DNA from: Candidatus Woesearchaeota archaeon
GTDB lineage: Archaea > Nanobdellota > Nanobdellia > Woesearchaeales > ARS49
DNA length: 35,360 bases
NCBI GenBank assembly: GCA_014729195.1
Contig: WJKI01000057.1
Location: 1-35,360, forward strand
Direction of reading: 5' to 3'
Translations under genes and position numbers: made by a program
Part shown: positions 1 through 10,329 of the stretch, piece after piece
Layout: each line of letters opens with the position of its first letter
Position numbering within the stretch: the stretch's first letter is position 1
The notes under the pieces: model-generated
Seen by the model: only the letters and a program-made list of their open reading frames with translations
What the model was told of the DNA's origin: nothing
The model's database searches: none

Positions 1-10
1 AGTTATTAAG

Positions 11-1570
11 ATGAGCATAAGAGGAAGCAAACGCCTGATAATGGCCGGATTTGCCACAGACGAGTTTAAAAAGGAATACCCAAACTGGGGCTCATTATCA
101 GACTCAGAAAAAAAAGAACTGCTGGACAAAATAGAATCAAAAGCAAAAGACAATGCAGAAGAAAAACTTGCATCATATGCCAAACATGATGAAATAGTAA
201 TGGGACAAGACCAATTAATGCTTGTAGATTATCCCAAACCAATAAACAGGTATCAAGTAGTATATGAAAGCCCACATTCTTCAGTAGAACCATACTATTA
301 TTTTGTATACCATAACCTTCATTATTCATTTAATTTTCCAATAGTGGACAAAATAACAGACATATTCACAGCATCAGAACACAGCTCATTCTATGGAGCA
401 GCAGCACAAAGACTAGGACTTGCACAAGACAAAGTATCGCAATACATGGCAGCAATAGGACAATTTGTTAGAAAAGATCTGTTTCAGTTGATTCGTGATT
501 TACGCTGGCTGGAAGAAAGAATAAAAATACATGAAGACGCCCGTCAATACACAAAAGAAGGCAAATTGCAGGACGAATCAGCAGAAATAACCTTGAAGGG
601 GATATGGACAGACTTGGTTGACGGAGTAGTGCAGGGACAAAGAGTATCTGCAAATGTCTTTCAAATGGCACAGCAGCTGCAGTTTACATCTCTTCCAGAT
701 TTCTTTTTTTCAATACACCCACAAAACGACGCAGAAATAAACAAAAAAGTAGATGCACTGGATACAACAAACAACCTGAAAAGCGTGCTAAAAAGAAAAC
801 TAAAAGATTTTCTGATATGGAAAGAAGCAAACTACAAGGAATTAAAAGTCCGTAAGAATTTTGAACTAAAATATTTAAGACAACATTACAGCATAATAAA
901 CATGTATCTCCAATGGGTAAAACCCTACATGAAACACATGGCAAAACTCCGCGGAGACGTGGAAAAAGCAGACACAGCAGAACTAATATCTGCATTTGAA
1001 GGCTCAATGATAGAAATAGAAGTTTTGGGACAAAGACTGGAAAGAGGCAATAAAAAAGTCTTTACATGCATACTAGCAACAATTGAATACCGAACAAGAC
1101 CTTCTTTGAGTTATCAGCAAGAAGCAGGATTCCACCGCGGACCAATACACATGGGCGAAATGAAATTGACATATAGATGCTATGCATGGACAAAAAAACA
1201 AATAGAAGCATACAAAAAAATGAAACAAAAAGAAGACATGGAATTATTTGAGGAAGTAAGTTCAGGAGTCAAGGCAACAATGGATGCGATTCGCGAAGAC
1301 TTGGACAGATTCCTAAAAGAAGCAGAAGGAAAAAAAGAAGAAGCAAAAGAAAAGAAAAAACCAGAAAGTGTCTTAGCACCATTCACTTCAATAGGCAAAG
1401 GATTTGGAGACGTATTTAAGATGTTCATTCCCAATCCTCCAAAACCAGGAGCAAAAGCAGAAAAAGCAATGATAAAAGGAGAAACAAAAACAGCAGAAAA
1501 ATCTGCCAAAAGTTTCATGTGGCTGAACTATAAAGCATTTAAGAAAGCACACAAAATGCTTACTTGGTAG
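11..1570 (+). CDS. conserved hypothetical protein, Lys/Glu-rich C-terminal region
   Basis: Long uninterrupted 519-aa ORF with archaeal codon usage; no recognised catalytic motif. Confidence 0.8.
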   Translation: MSIRGSKRLIMAGFATDEFKKEYPNWGSLSDSEKKELLDKIESKAKDNAEEKLASYAKHDEIVMGQDQLMLVDYPKPINRYQVVYESPHSSVEPYYYFVYHNLHYSFNFPIVDKITDIFTASEHSSFYGAAAQRLGLAQDKVSQYMAAIGQFVRKDLFQLIRDLRWLEERIKIHEDARQYTKEGKLQDESAEITLKGIWTDLVDGVVQGQRVSANVFQMAQQLQFTSLPDFFFSIHPQNDAEINKKVDALDTTNNLKSVLKRKLKDFLIWKEANYKELKVRKNFELKYLRQHYSIINMYLQWVKPYMKHMAKLRGDVEKADTAELISAFEGSMIEIEVLGQRLERGNKKVFTCILATIEYRTRPSLSYQQEAGFHRGPIHMGEMKLTYRCYAWTKKQIEAYKKMKQKEDMELFEEVSSGVKATMDAIREDLDRFLKEAEGKKEEAKEKKKPESVLAPFTSIGKGFGDVFKMFIPNPPKPGAKAEKAMIKGETKTAEKSAKSFMWLNYKAFKKAHKMLTW

Positions 1571-1571
1571 A

Positions 1572-2348
1572 TTATTCTGGACGGGGTATAAAAACTTTTT
1601 TTGATTCTCTAATTTCTAGCGGTTCAAAAGTATAGTTAGGTTTTTTTGTTCCAAGTCCAATATGTCTTACAAATTGTATAAATTCTCCATCTCCCCAGTT
1701 TATATCTGCTGCGCGGAATTTAAACTGATAAAATTCTATTTTTCTTCCTGTAGACATCAGTGTCGGATTAATTTCAAATTGTACTGGCAGAGGTGCTCCT
1801 TCTTCTTCAGCTTTTTGATACGCTTTTGACTTGAATTTTGCCCAGCTATACCCCGCATCGCTAGTCAATGTCCCAAATTGCGAATGACAAGTACTTAACT
1901 CCAAGCCATACCTATGAGATCGAATAGGTATTACTTGCTTTTTGTTTATCATTATTAATATATCATATAAATTAGCAGCATCACGATATTTTGATGTTCG
2001 TCTTTTTCTTGCCCAACAATTTGGATTAGGAGAAAGTGATTTGTCTGATATGTCTGGCAGCAGAATATCTGAATTAAGAGTAATTGCCATTTCAACGCTA
2101 TGTCCTAGCGGGCCGAGTAATTCCTCTGCCTCAAAAAAAAACTTAATCGAAGGTCTACCTTCATAGGAATAGAAAAAACGCCCCCAACTAACAAATTCAT
2201 TTTTTTCAATTAATTTACGTAATTTATCTATATCCTTATTTGCTTTGCCAAGCACTTTTTCATATTTTATAATTGCATTAGTTATGATATTCCTAGAAGC
2301 TAATTCCTCAAGAGTGTCTATATGTATTGCTGTTTTTAGTCTTTTCAT
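1572..2348 (-). CDS. hypothetical protein (start trimmed to MKRLKTAIHI...)
   Basis: 258-aa ORF; the track start at 2567 would overlap the divergent dehydrogenase, so the in-frame ATG at 2348 is preferred. Confidence 0.7.
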   Translation of the reverse strand: MKRLKTAIHIDTLEELASRNIITNAIIKYEKVLGKANKDIDKLRKLIEKNEFVSWGRFFYSYEGRPSIKFFFEAEELLGPLGHSVEMAITLNSDILLPDISDKSLSPNPNCWARKRRTSKYRDAANLYDILIMINKKQVIPIRSHRYGLELSTCHSQFGTLTSDAGYSWAKFKSKAYQKAEEEGAPLPVQFEINPTLMSTGRKIEFYQFKFRAADINWGDGEFIQFVRHIGLGTKKPNYTFEPLEIRESKKVFIPRPE

Positions 2349-2445
2349 CTTGAAAAAGAAGTAGAAGAACATTTTTAAAGATTTATGTTCGCGAGTTATA
2401 TCTGATTCGCAATGTTTATAAATCACCAGGCACTGTTTTTGTCCT

Positions 2446-3339
2446 ATGACCAAAATCAGTTTTATTGGGGCGGGGAACGTAGGAACAACTGCTGCTTTGA
2501 GAGTAATTGAGAAACAACTAGGAGATGTTGTATTGTTAGATATTGATTCTGAAATGGCTCTTGGCAAATCACTTGATTTATCTGACTATCAAAGCTCTGT
2601 TAACGGCAAATGCAAGATAATCGGAACATCTGATTATTCTTTGATAAAAGATTCAGATATAATCGTTGTAACAGCTGGCAGAGCAAGAAAAAAAGAAGAG
2701 AAAATAACGCGCGAAGGTCTTGCACAAATTAATACAGATATTATTAAAACAGTTGCAGAAAACATAAAAAAATATTCTCCTGACTCAATAGTATTAACAG
2801 TTACTAATCCAGTAGACAAAATGAACAAAATAATATTTGATATACTGCAAACTGACAGGAAAAAAATAATCGGGGTTGGCAGTCTGCTTGATTCTTTTAG
2901 ATTAAAAACAGTCATTTCTGAAGAATTGAAAACTCCTTCATCCGCTGTTTTAGGAATGGTTATTGGTCCTCACAATGATGATATGATACCCTTGTTCAGC
3001 AAAACAACTGTTAATGGAAAAAAAATTACTGAATTAATTACTGCTGACCGTTTAACTGAATTGAAAAAAGAAATACAATTACGCGGTAAAAAAATAACTT
3101 CTTTAATGGGGAGCGGGTATTATGCAATAGGAAATACAATTTCCTTGATGATAGAAACGATATTACAAGATAAAAAGGAAATAATCCCTGCAAGTATCAT
3201 TCTTGAAGGAGAATACGGCATTACTGATATCAGTGTGGGTGTTCCAATAAAGTTAGGTAGAAATGGAGCTGAAGTAGTTGAAATGGACTTTTCTGAGAAG
3301 GAAGAATTAGTTGAGATTGCTGGAAATATGCTTAATTAA
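2446..3339 (+). CDS. malate/L-lactate dehydrogenase family (NAD-dependent)
   Basis: N-terminal GAGNVG Rossmann motif, VTNPVD, LDSFRLK, GPHNDDMIP active-site His region. Confidence 0.92.
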   Translation: MTKISFIGAGNVGTTAALRVIEKQLGDVVLLDIDSEMALGKSLDLSDYQSSVNGKCKIIGTSDYSLIKDSDIIVVTAGRARKKEEKITREGLAQINTDIIKTVAENIKKYSPDSIVLTVTNPVDKMNKIIFDILQTDRKKIIGVGSLLDSFRLKTVISEELKTPSSAVLGMVIGPHNDDMIPLFSKTTVNGKKITELITADRLTELKKEIQLRGKKITSLMGSGYYAIGNTISLMIETILQDKKEIIPASIILEGEYGITDISVGVPIKLGRNGAEVVEMDFSEKEELVEIAGNMLN

Positions 3340-3505
3340 ATTTTCTAGAATATCCTGAAATCTATTCAAAACTGGAATATTTATTGCTTTTTTGATTGTA
3401 AAAAGGAATAAACTTCTTAATTTTCCATATTCAAATATGATATTATGGGATAATCCCTAATAAGAAAAAAATATTTATATTATATTTGTAATATATTCCA
3501 ATAAA

Positions 3506-3952
3506 ATGAAAATAACTGAAAAAGATTTGAAAATACTTGCTGAACTGGGCAAGAATTCCAAAAACACAGTTGCTTTGATATCTGCAGCCACTGGAGTTCC
3601 TGTAACCACTGTTCATAATAGAATAAAGCAAATGGAACGCTCTGGAGTGATTAAGAAATACACTTTAGAACTAAACCATGCAATCTTGGGAAATACACTA
3701 ACTGCTTATTTAATGATACATACCAACACCATGCTTGCAAACGGAATGAAAGTCAATCAAAAAGATATTGCTAATGAAATAAAAGAAATAAAAGGTGTTG
3801 AAAAAGTAGAATTATTAGCAGGACATGGAGACATACTAACTAAAGTCAGAGCAAAAGATACTGCCGAGCTTAATGAGTCTGTAATGCAAAAAGTAAGAAA
3901 AATAGACGGTGTAGACAAAACACAAACAATGGTTGTGCTTGAGGAATTCTAA
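3506..3952 (+). CDS. Lrp/AsnC family transcriptional regulator
   Basis: N-terminal HTH (GVPVTTVHNRIKQMERSGVIKKYTLELN) followed by a RAM-like alpha/beta domain. Confidence 0.9.
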   Translation: MKITEKDLKILAELGKNSKNTVALISAATGVPVTTVHNRIKQMERSGVIKKYTLELNHAILGNTLTAYLMIHTNTMLANGMKVNQKDIANEIKEIKGVEKVELLAGHGDILTKVRAKDTAELNESVMQKVRKIDGVDKTQTMVVLEEF

Positions 3953-4761
3953 AGAACAAAATGAATAACCTTTGCACTTACAAATACTTCTAAAACAGCT
4001 GCAAAAAAAATAAAGGCCAGGCCGGCAACAAACATTAACAAAGAATTCTGAACAACATTCTTAAAATAAGAAGAACCCCAATGCTCACGCATAATAGCAA
4101 CAGACAAGACAGAACCCGCCATTGCAGCAAGAAGAAAACCGGCAATCTCAGGAATAAAATGAACAAACAAAACCAAACTAGGCAGTTTAGGACTAAGATT
4201 GTTAACAACAAACAAGAAAAAGCCAGCAAAAAGAGTAGCATTCAAAACTATCAAAAAAACAGCACCAGCACCATAAAAAACAGACAAAACCAAACAAATC
4301 AAAGCAACCTCAAGATTAAAAGTAAACAAACCAAGAGCATCACCAAAAGAAGGATTAAACACGCCAGAACCAAATTCCTGCATCAAAGAAAGACCTCTAT
4401 GTCTAAACAGAAAATCAGTCTGATAAGAGAACAACTCAGAAGGAAGAAAAAAACTCACAGCCAGCAAACCAAGAATAACACCCAAAAAAACAAAACAAAA
4501 AACCTTGAAAAAATGCCGGTGATTAGAAATAAAATGCTTTAAGCCCTCCTTGCGCTCTGTCTTTTCCTCAACAGAAACAATATGATGCAAAGAAGGAACC
4601 AACAACAAAGTTAAAGTAAAAACAGCAACAACAGAAACAGAAGATGAAAAAAACAAATAAGCAATGCCATAAGCGATTAAAACATAAAAAAAAGTCAACA
4701 ACAAAATAAAAAAAGGATTCTGCTTAATCCTATTTGTATCCAGCAACTGCTCAAAAACCAT
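3949..4761 (-). CDS. SpoIIM/DUF95-like integral membrane protein
   Basis: Multiple TM segments and a VHFIPEIAGFLLAAMAG motif typical of the SpoIIM-like family. Confidence 0.75.
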   Translation of the reverse strand: MVFEQLLDTNRIKQNPFFILLLTFFYVLIAYGIAYLFFSSSVSVVAVFTLTLLLVPSLHHIVSVEEKTERKEGLKHFISNHRHFFKVFCFVFLGVILGLLAVSFFLPSELFSYQTDFLFRHRGLSLMQEFGSGVFNPSFGDALGLFTFNLEVALICLVLSVFYGAGAVFLIVLNATLFAGFFLFVVNNLSPKLPSLVLFVHFIPEIAGFLLAAMAGSVLSVAIMREHWGSSYFKNVVQNSLLMFVAGLAFIFFAAVLEVFVSAKVIHFVL

Positions 4762-4764
4762 TCT

Positions 4765-7194
4765 TTACCTGAACTTGGGACCCCAATCAATCTCATCAGA
4801 GCCCTTTTTCTTTTTCCTAAAACTATAAACTCCTCCAGCAATTAATCCTGCAAGAGTCAATATTATCAAGCCCCACTTGACTGGCTGTCCAAGACTGTCA
4901 AACAATCCAGTTGCAGCGCCAGTAGCCAACGGAACTCTTGGCTCTTCTTCAGGAATTTCCTCTACAACAACCGGTTCTTCTGTTGGTTCAATTAATTCAG
5001 AAGCAGAAGCTTCTCCAGATGGCTCTGGTTCTGGTTCAGGAGCAGGTTCTTCTGGCTTGATACCTGAATAACCTCCCTGATAATCAAAAGGAATGCCTTT
5101 GCTTCCGCTGCCGCTATCACTTGTCTGCTGAGCAGGGGAAACAACACTAAAAGACTCTGTTGCACGGTAAATAAGGTTTTCAGTTTCATAAGCCACAATA
5201 ACATCATAACTGCCGTCTGAATCAGGAGCAGTAAAGTCATAACTAAAATCAGAATTCTCATTTAGTTCAACATCTGCTGCACCATCAGGATAAGTAATAG
5301 TAACTATTCCTGCAACTTCTGAAGAATCATCCTTTGTAACACCGCCAGTCACTGCAATATTAGCATTTGGTTCAACAGAACCAGGCAGATTCACATTTAC
5401 TTCATAATTTTCAACAACAGTCATTTCCTCAACAACAGTGTTTATCTGGTCATTATTATCCATTGCTTCTACAGTAATATCATAATCTCCAGGAGTCTGA
5501 TCTGCAGGAATTGAAATAACTGCCTGATAAACATCATTACCCTGGTCTACTAAGGTTAATAAATCACCTTCAAAGTTAGCAGTAACCTGCTTGACACCGC
5601 TGATGTCTGTTACAGCAGCTTCCAAGGTCAAATCAGTTCCTCTGGCAACATAATTGATATCATCAACAAAAATATCAGGACCTGTCAAGTCTTCAGCAGT
5701 TGCAGTCCTCTGCTCTGACTGTGCAGAATTACCCAAATCATCAACACAAAGCATATACCATGAGAAATTACCCAAAGGAAGCATAACATTAATTGTAGAT
5801 TCTTCGCCGGAATTAACTTCCTGAGTAACAGGCTCGGCAACACTTGTGCTTACCGCGCACTCAATAGAATCATCATAATCATCGGTTACTTGAACAACAA
5901 AAGTTCCATGATAATCAAAAGAAGCACCATCTTCAGGACTGACAATACTAATTTCAGGAGCCTTCCGGTCAACATAAAAATTAAAAACTTCCTCTGCAGT
6001 ATTTCCTGCCTTATCAACTGCGATTACTGATAAGGTATTTTCTCCATCAGGCCACACAGAAGAGTTCAATTCCCGACTATAATCAACTGTATCAATCTCA
6101 TAATTATCTGAAACAGCAATATCAATCATGACATCTTTTATTCCAGAATTATCAGCAGGACCATTCAAGTCAATCATTGGAGGGGTAATGTCATAAATGA
6201 AGGAATCCTGGTCCTCACCTTGCAAACCAACAGCATCTGTGCACATGATTTTCCAGTCATGTGCTCCTTCACTGACATTAGCCTCTAATGCAAACGCGTT
6301 AATGCCCTCAAATGCTTCTATCTCCTGAATATCATTCAAAGTATCAATCTCTATTTCGCAGTCGAATTGGGTTGCTTTATTATCAAAAACCTCAAACCTG
6401 AACATATTGTTAGAATAACTATTATTCACAGGAGATAATAAAGTAACAGTGGGCGGTGTGTTGTCAAAACCAAAAGAACCGCTTATTGTTGTTGTTTCTT
6501 CTGCATTGTTTGTTATTTCAACTGTAAAGCAGGCAGTATCGTTTTCGCCGTAATTTGCGAAATCAGCATTTCCAGTGCATTCTCCTTCATTGCAGGTTAA
6601 GTTCACTTGCGTCGCAGGGTTTGTGCAGTCACTATACTCATATTGAACTTCTTTGATTCCTGTTTCAGAGTCAGAAGCATTAATCCTTATTTCCTGATTA
6701 TTATTATACGCTCTTGCATAACTGTTATTCGCAGGGAAAATATTGTTTAAAACAGGGGGAGTATTATCATTTTTGATTGTAACGTTTATTGAGAAATCCT
6801 CTGTTGTAAAGTCATCATAAGTCAAAGTGCCGGCAATAGTTCCTGCTTCATCCTGATTTACTAAGCCTGCCTTGGCAGTATAAACAAATAAGGCATTTTT
6901 GACATTATTTTCTACGGTTCCATCATACCATGTGATTTGCGAGGAGGATAAATCACTAGACCAACCAAGAAAATCCAAAACATCAATCAATTCCAAATCA
7001 GGAGAATTTAATTCAACCTGGGTTATTACATCATAACCTAAATAATTATCAATCTGCATATTGAACTCTGCTTCAACACTCTCATAAGTTTCTACAGGTG
7101 TTAAAGTCACTTCAGCTGCTAAAACTGGTGCAACCAGAATTAGTAATACTACCGCAAATACAAAGACATTTTTCATCCTCTTTTTCCCTCGCAA
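4765..7194 (-). CDS. secreted surface protein with tandem Ig-like domains and C-terminal TM anchor
   Basis: Signal peptide MKNVFVFAVVLLILVAPVLAA; repeated 'DNTPPVLNNIFPANNSY / DNTPPTVTLLSPVNNSY / DITPPMIDLNGPADNS / DRKAPEISIVSPEDGAS' units; Pro/Glu-rich linker; terminal TM plus RKKKK. Confidence 0.88.
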   Translation of the reverse strand: MRGKKRMKNVFVFAVVLLILVAPVLAAEVTLTPVETYESVEAEFNMQIDNYLGYDVITQVELNSPDLELIDVLDFLGWSSDLSSSQITWYDGTVENNVKNALFVYTAKAGLVNQDEAGTIAGTLTYDDFTTEDFSINVTIKNDNTPPVLNNIFPANNSYARAYNNNQEIRINASDSETGIKEVQYEYSDCTNPATQVNLTCNEGECTGNADFANYGENDTACFTVEITNNAEETTTISGSFGFDNTPPTVTLLSPVNNSYSNNMFRFEVFDNKATQFDCEIEIDTLNDIQEIEAFEGINAFALEANVSEGAHDWKIMCTDAVGLQGEDQDSFIYDITPPMIDLNGPADNSGIKDVMIDIAVSDNYEIDTVDYSRELNSSVWPDGENTLSVIAVDKAGNTAEEVFNFYVDRKAPEISIVSPEDGASFDYHGTFVVQVTDDYDDSIECAVSTSVAEPVTQEVNSGEESTINVMLPLGNFSWYMLCVDDLGNSAQSEQRTATAEDLTGPDIFVDDINYVARGTDLTLEAAVTDISGVKQVTANFEGDLLTLVDQGNDVYQAVISIPADQTPGDYDITVEAMDNNDQINTVVEEMTVVENYEVNVNLPGSVEPNANIAVTGGVTKDDSSEVAGIVTITYPDGAADVELNENSDFSYDFTAPDSDGSYDVIVAYETENLIYRATESFSVVSPAQQTSDSGSGSKGIPFDYQGGYSGIKPEEPAPEPEPEPSGEASASELIEPTEEPVVVEEIPEEEPRVPLATGAATGLFDSLGQPVKWGLIILTLAGLIAGGVYSFRKKKKGSDEIDWGPKFR

Positions 7195-7326
7195 AATTGT
7201 TATATATAGTGCTCATACATAATTACTATATAAATATATTGATTTGTATACTGGTTTCTGAGAGCATTATTTAGTAGTGATAAAGAATTTTAAAGCTGAG
7301 AAATCAAATTCAATATAGGGGATGGT

Positions 7327-7794
7327 ATGAGAGTTGAACTAGTATATGTTGGGATACTATTGTTTATCCTAGGATTTAGTGTATCATCAATGCTGTCAGA
7401 AGTTCAGACAAGAGTGGCTATCGGGGGAACTGTGGATAGAAACAACCCATCTGATTCTATTAATTCAGATGAAATACATTTATACTCTGACAGAATGGTG
7501 GTAGAGAAAAAAGGATTAACATATGCTCCTGTGGAAGATACAAAATCAATGGAGCCATTATTAAGCTCTAATTCACATGTGATCGAAAAAGAAGTTGATT
7601 TTTCAGAATTAGTTGTTGGAGATATTATCTCTTTTTCTAAAAAAGGACAAGTAATAGTTCATTCTGTTGTTGAAATAGGAGAAGATTCTATTGGAAAATA
7701 CGCTTTGACAAAAGGATATAACAATGATTTTATAGATGACTGGAAAGTTAGAGCATTTGAACTGAAAGGAAAAGTAGTAGGAGTTCTGAATTAA
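7327..7794 (+). CDS. signal peptidase I-like (S26B/Sec11-type) protein
   Basis: N-terminal TM; KSMEP nucleophile box; GDIISF...VIVHSVVEI with His in place of the bacterial Lys; TKGYNNDFIDDW. Confidence 0.8.
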   Translation: MRVELVYVGILLFILGFSVSSMLSEVQTRVAIGGTVDRNNPSDSINSDEIHLYSDRMVVEKKGLTYAPVEDTKSMEPLLSSNSHVIEKEVDFSELVVGDIISFSKKGQVIVHSVVEIGEDSIGKYALTKGYNNDFIDDWKVRAFELKGKVVGVLN

Positions 7795-7832
7795 AGATAA
7801 TTTTAAATAAATCAAGCACATATTCTCCATTA

Positions 7833-8375
7833 ATGAAAAAAATAGATTTTACGCAAATCAAGAAGTTACCTCCTGAAGAAAAAATCAAGGTACTTGAAAG
7901 AGTAGAGGGAGAATTAAAAACATTAATTGAAAAACGCAAAAAAGAAATTGAAGAGAAAAATCTAGAAATAGAAAATGCAGAAGAATTATTACAAGAAGCA
8001 CAAAACGAAGCAAAAGTTTTAGAAGAAATCAAGACACCGGAAATTAAAAAAGTAGACATCGGAAAATTATTCCATCCTGAAGAAAAAGATCTGGAAGGAA
8101 TAGCAGCAACAGCACCCTCTGAAGCAGAAAAAAAAGCACAAATTGAAGAGCTAAGCAAGCAACCAGTGCAGGAATTATATAACACTGTTGTTGGAATCAA
8201 AAGCGAAATAGATAAAACAGGAATAGAAACTTTATATCAACAGGAGAAAATAGAGCAGATAAATGAAGCCCTTTATGAGAAGAAAAAAGCAGTAGAGAAC
8301 AAACAATATAATCCCACCAAAAAAGCGCGGCACTTACTGACTGCTGCAGAGCAAATGATGGAAAATTATATGTAG
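7833..8375 (+). CDS. hypothetical coiled-coil protein
   Basis: 180-aa ORF with Lys/Glu heptad-like N-terminal half. Confidence 0.75.
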   Translation: MKKIDFTQIKKLPPEEKIKVLERVEGELKTLIEKRKKEIEEKNLEIENAEELLQEAQNEAKVLEEIKTPEIKKVDIGKLFHPEEKDLEGIAATAPSEAEKKAQIEELSKQPVQELYNTVVGIKSEIDKTGIETLYQQEKIEQINEALYEKKKAVENKQYNPTKKARHLLTAAEQMMENYM

Positions 8376-8378
8376 AAA

Positions 8379-9452
8379 ATGATTAAAAAAATAATAGTGA
8401 TGACAATTCTCTTATTTTTAATAGGCTGTGTTATCGAACCCCGAGAAGAAATTCAAAAAGAAAATGTAAATGATACGCAAATTCAAGCTGGCGAAGTTAT
8501 AGTTAAGGAAAGTGCTGTTGAAGAAAAATCAGTAGACATTCGGCGATGTAATGACGGAACATTGTATAATGAATGCTCTGTACAAAAACCATACTATTGT
8601 TTAGACGGCAATATTATCAAAAAAGCTTCTGTCTGTGGATGCCCCAAGAATCAAATCGCGTCTTATGAAAATTGTGTGTCTGCATTTGAAATAACGCCTT
8701 TTGAACAAACATTTACTTACACTCTTAACGGCAGAGAAAACTCAATTTCATTAACAGTCTACAAAGAACTAAACGATTTTTTAAGCGCAAAACCAAGAAA
8801 ATATTACTGCAATCCGGAATGCCCTTCTTCGCGCGAAATAGAAATGAAATACATAGATAATACAGAACAAAAACCATATATGAAAAAATTAGTTTCTAAG
8901 ATCAAATCCAAAACCTCAGATAAAAAAGAACAAGCAAGAATAGCAATCGCTCTGGTTCAAAGAATACCATATGCAGACACTGAACGCAGAAATAACGCAT
9001 TAACCGGAAGATATCCATACGAAGTTCTTTTTGATAACCGCGGTGTTTGCGGAGAAAAATCCTTATTATTAGCATTCTTATTACGCGAAATAGGATACGG
9101 AGTTTCCCTATTCCATTATCCCGAAGAAAAACACATGACTGTTGGATTAAAATGTCCCTTAGAATATTCTTATCAGGAATCAGGCTATTGTTTCATAGAA
9201 ACAGTAGAGCCAATAATACCAACATATATTCCTTCAAAATATGTAGATATCGGTTCTCTTGATTCTGACCCGGAAATAATACAAGTATCAGAAGGAAAAA
9301 CATTTGACATATCTGAAGAATATTCTGACGCCCGTGAACTGAAACGAATCAATTCAATCGGATTAGTGTTACAGCCAAAAGACTATGCAATCTGGAGAGA
9401 CCTGATGAAAAAATACGGAATATATGTTAGAGGAAGATTGTTTTTTAGGTAG
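8379..9452 (+). CDS. transglutaminase-like (Cys-His) putative lipoprotein
   Basis: Lipobox-like LFLIGC; NRGVCGEKSLLLAFLLREIGY...HMTVGL transglutaminase-core pattern. Confidence 0.75.
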   Translation: MIKKIIVMTILLFLIGCVIEPREEIQKENVNDTQIQAGEVIVKESAVEEKSVDIRRCNDGTLYNECSVQKPYYCLDGNIIKKASVCGCPKNQIASYENCVSAFEITPFEQTFTYTLNGRENSISLTVYKELNDFLSAKPRKYYCNPECPSSREIEMKYIDNTEQKPYMKKLVSKIKSKTSDKKEQARIAIALVQRIPYADTERRNNALTGRYPYEVLFDNRGVCGEKSLLLAFLLREIGYGVSLFHYPEEKHMTVGLKCPLEYSYQESGYCFIETVEPIIPTYIPSKYVDIGSLDSDPEIIQVSEGKTFDISEEYSDARELKRINSIGLVLQPKDYAIWRDLMKKYGIYVRGRLFFR

Positions 9453-9528
9453 CTCTATCAGAAATTCTACTGTTAAACACGGAAATAATCTGATTTTTCT
9501 TGGGAAAGACATATTAAACATTAATACG

Positions 9529-9551
9529 TAATCTAATATCATAATAGATTA
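9529..9551. promoter_or_regulatory. inverted repeat TAATCTA-N9-TAGATTA, candidate operator upstream of the DUF4258/YgiT-type module
   Basis: 7-bp perfect inverted repeat ~55 nt upstream of the module start, next to repeated TTTAACATTAA-like motifs. Confidence 0.35.
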
Positions 9552-9607
9552 ACATATAGTTTAACATTAAATTTAACCTAAAGTTTTATATACTCGCGGT
9601 GTTTACA

Positions 9608-9875
9608 ATGAAAAAGAAGCAGATAAATATCGAAACATATGCCTTTTTCAGAATGCTTGAAAGAGGAATGCAATACGAACTCGATTATTATGAAACAAAA
9701 GAACGCGCATATGAGGCCGTAAGAACCGGCAAACGTAACAAAAAAACGCAAATCAAGAATATTCAAAACATATTATCGGTATTTTAATGATAATCTGTCT
9801 TTTTATGTTATCTGCCAGAAAAACAAAAACCAGATGTTAATCAAAACCGTCATAATAGAAAAAGGTAAAAAATGA
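9608..9875 (+). pseudogene. DUF4258-like small protein, split by a one-base frameshift in the A-run near 9765-9768
   Basis: Frame 1: MKKKQINIETYAFFRMLERGMQYELDYYETKERAYEAVRTGKRNKKTQIKNIQ; continues in another frame as TYYRYFNDNLSFYVICQKNKNQMLIKTVIIEKGKK* and ends with an ATGA overlap onto the next gene. Confidence 0.65.
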
Positions 9876-10192
9876 AAAAGAAATGCATCAATTGCAACAT
9901 CCCGATGAAAAAAACCTCTGTAAAATATAAAGGAATAAAATTTGAAGCAATGCAATGCCCCAAATGCAAACAAAAAATCTTTACAGAGGACTTGGCAATG
10001 AAAGCAATAAACAAAATAGAATCAGAAAGACTAAAATCAGAATATATAAAACACCCAATAAAAATAGGCCACAGCTGGGGAATAACATTTCCAAAAGAAA
10101 TCACAGACGTGTTTGAACTAAACAAAGGAAACACAAAACTAAAAATACATCCAGATGTTACAAGAGGAAAAATAGAAATTTCATTAAAATAA
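9872..10192 (+). CDS. YgiT-type (MqsA-like) zinc-finger, putative antitoxin/regulator
   Basis: CINC...CPKC knuckles plus C-terminal AbrB-like segment (HSWGITFPKEITDVFELNKGN). Confidence 0.7.
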   Translation: MKKKCINCNIPMKKTSVKYKGIKFEAMQCPKCKQKIFTEDLAMKAINKIESERLKSEYIKHPIKIGHSWGITFPKEITDVFELNKGNTKLKIHPDVTRGKIEISLK

Positions 10193-10329
10193 GCTTTTTA
10201 AACCTCTAAACATTATTACAAAACAAGGCTTTCTACCCAAAAATCATACACCGAAAAATATAATTTTTCAAGATTAAAAGTTTCTGACGAAACTTTTAAA
10301 TACTTAATATACTAAAAAGTATACTGAAA

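Noticed and set aside
2349-2567. N-terminal extension of the 331-aa ORF
   Set aside because: Overlaps the divergent dehydrogenase start and reads as non-coding sequence
4081-4542. 153-aa plus-strand ORF, Lys/Asn/Gln/Thr-rich
   Set aside because: Shadow of the SpoIIM-like membrane protein on the opposite strand
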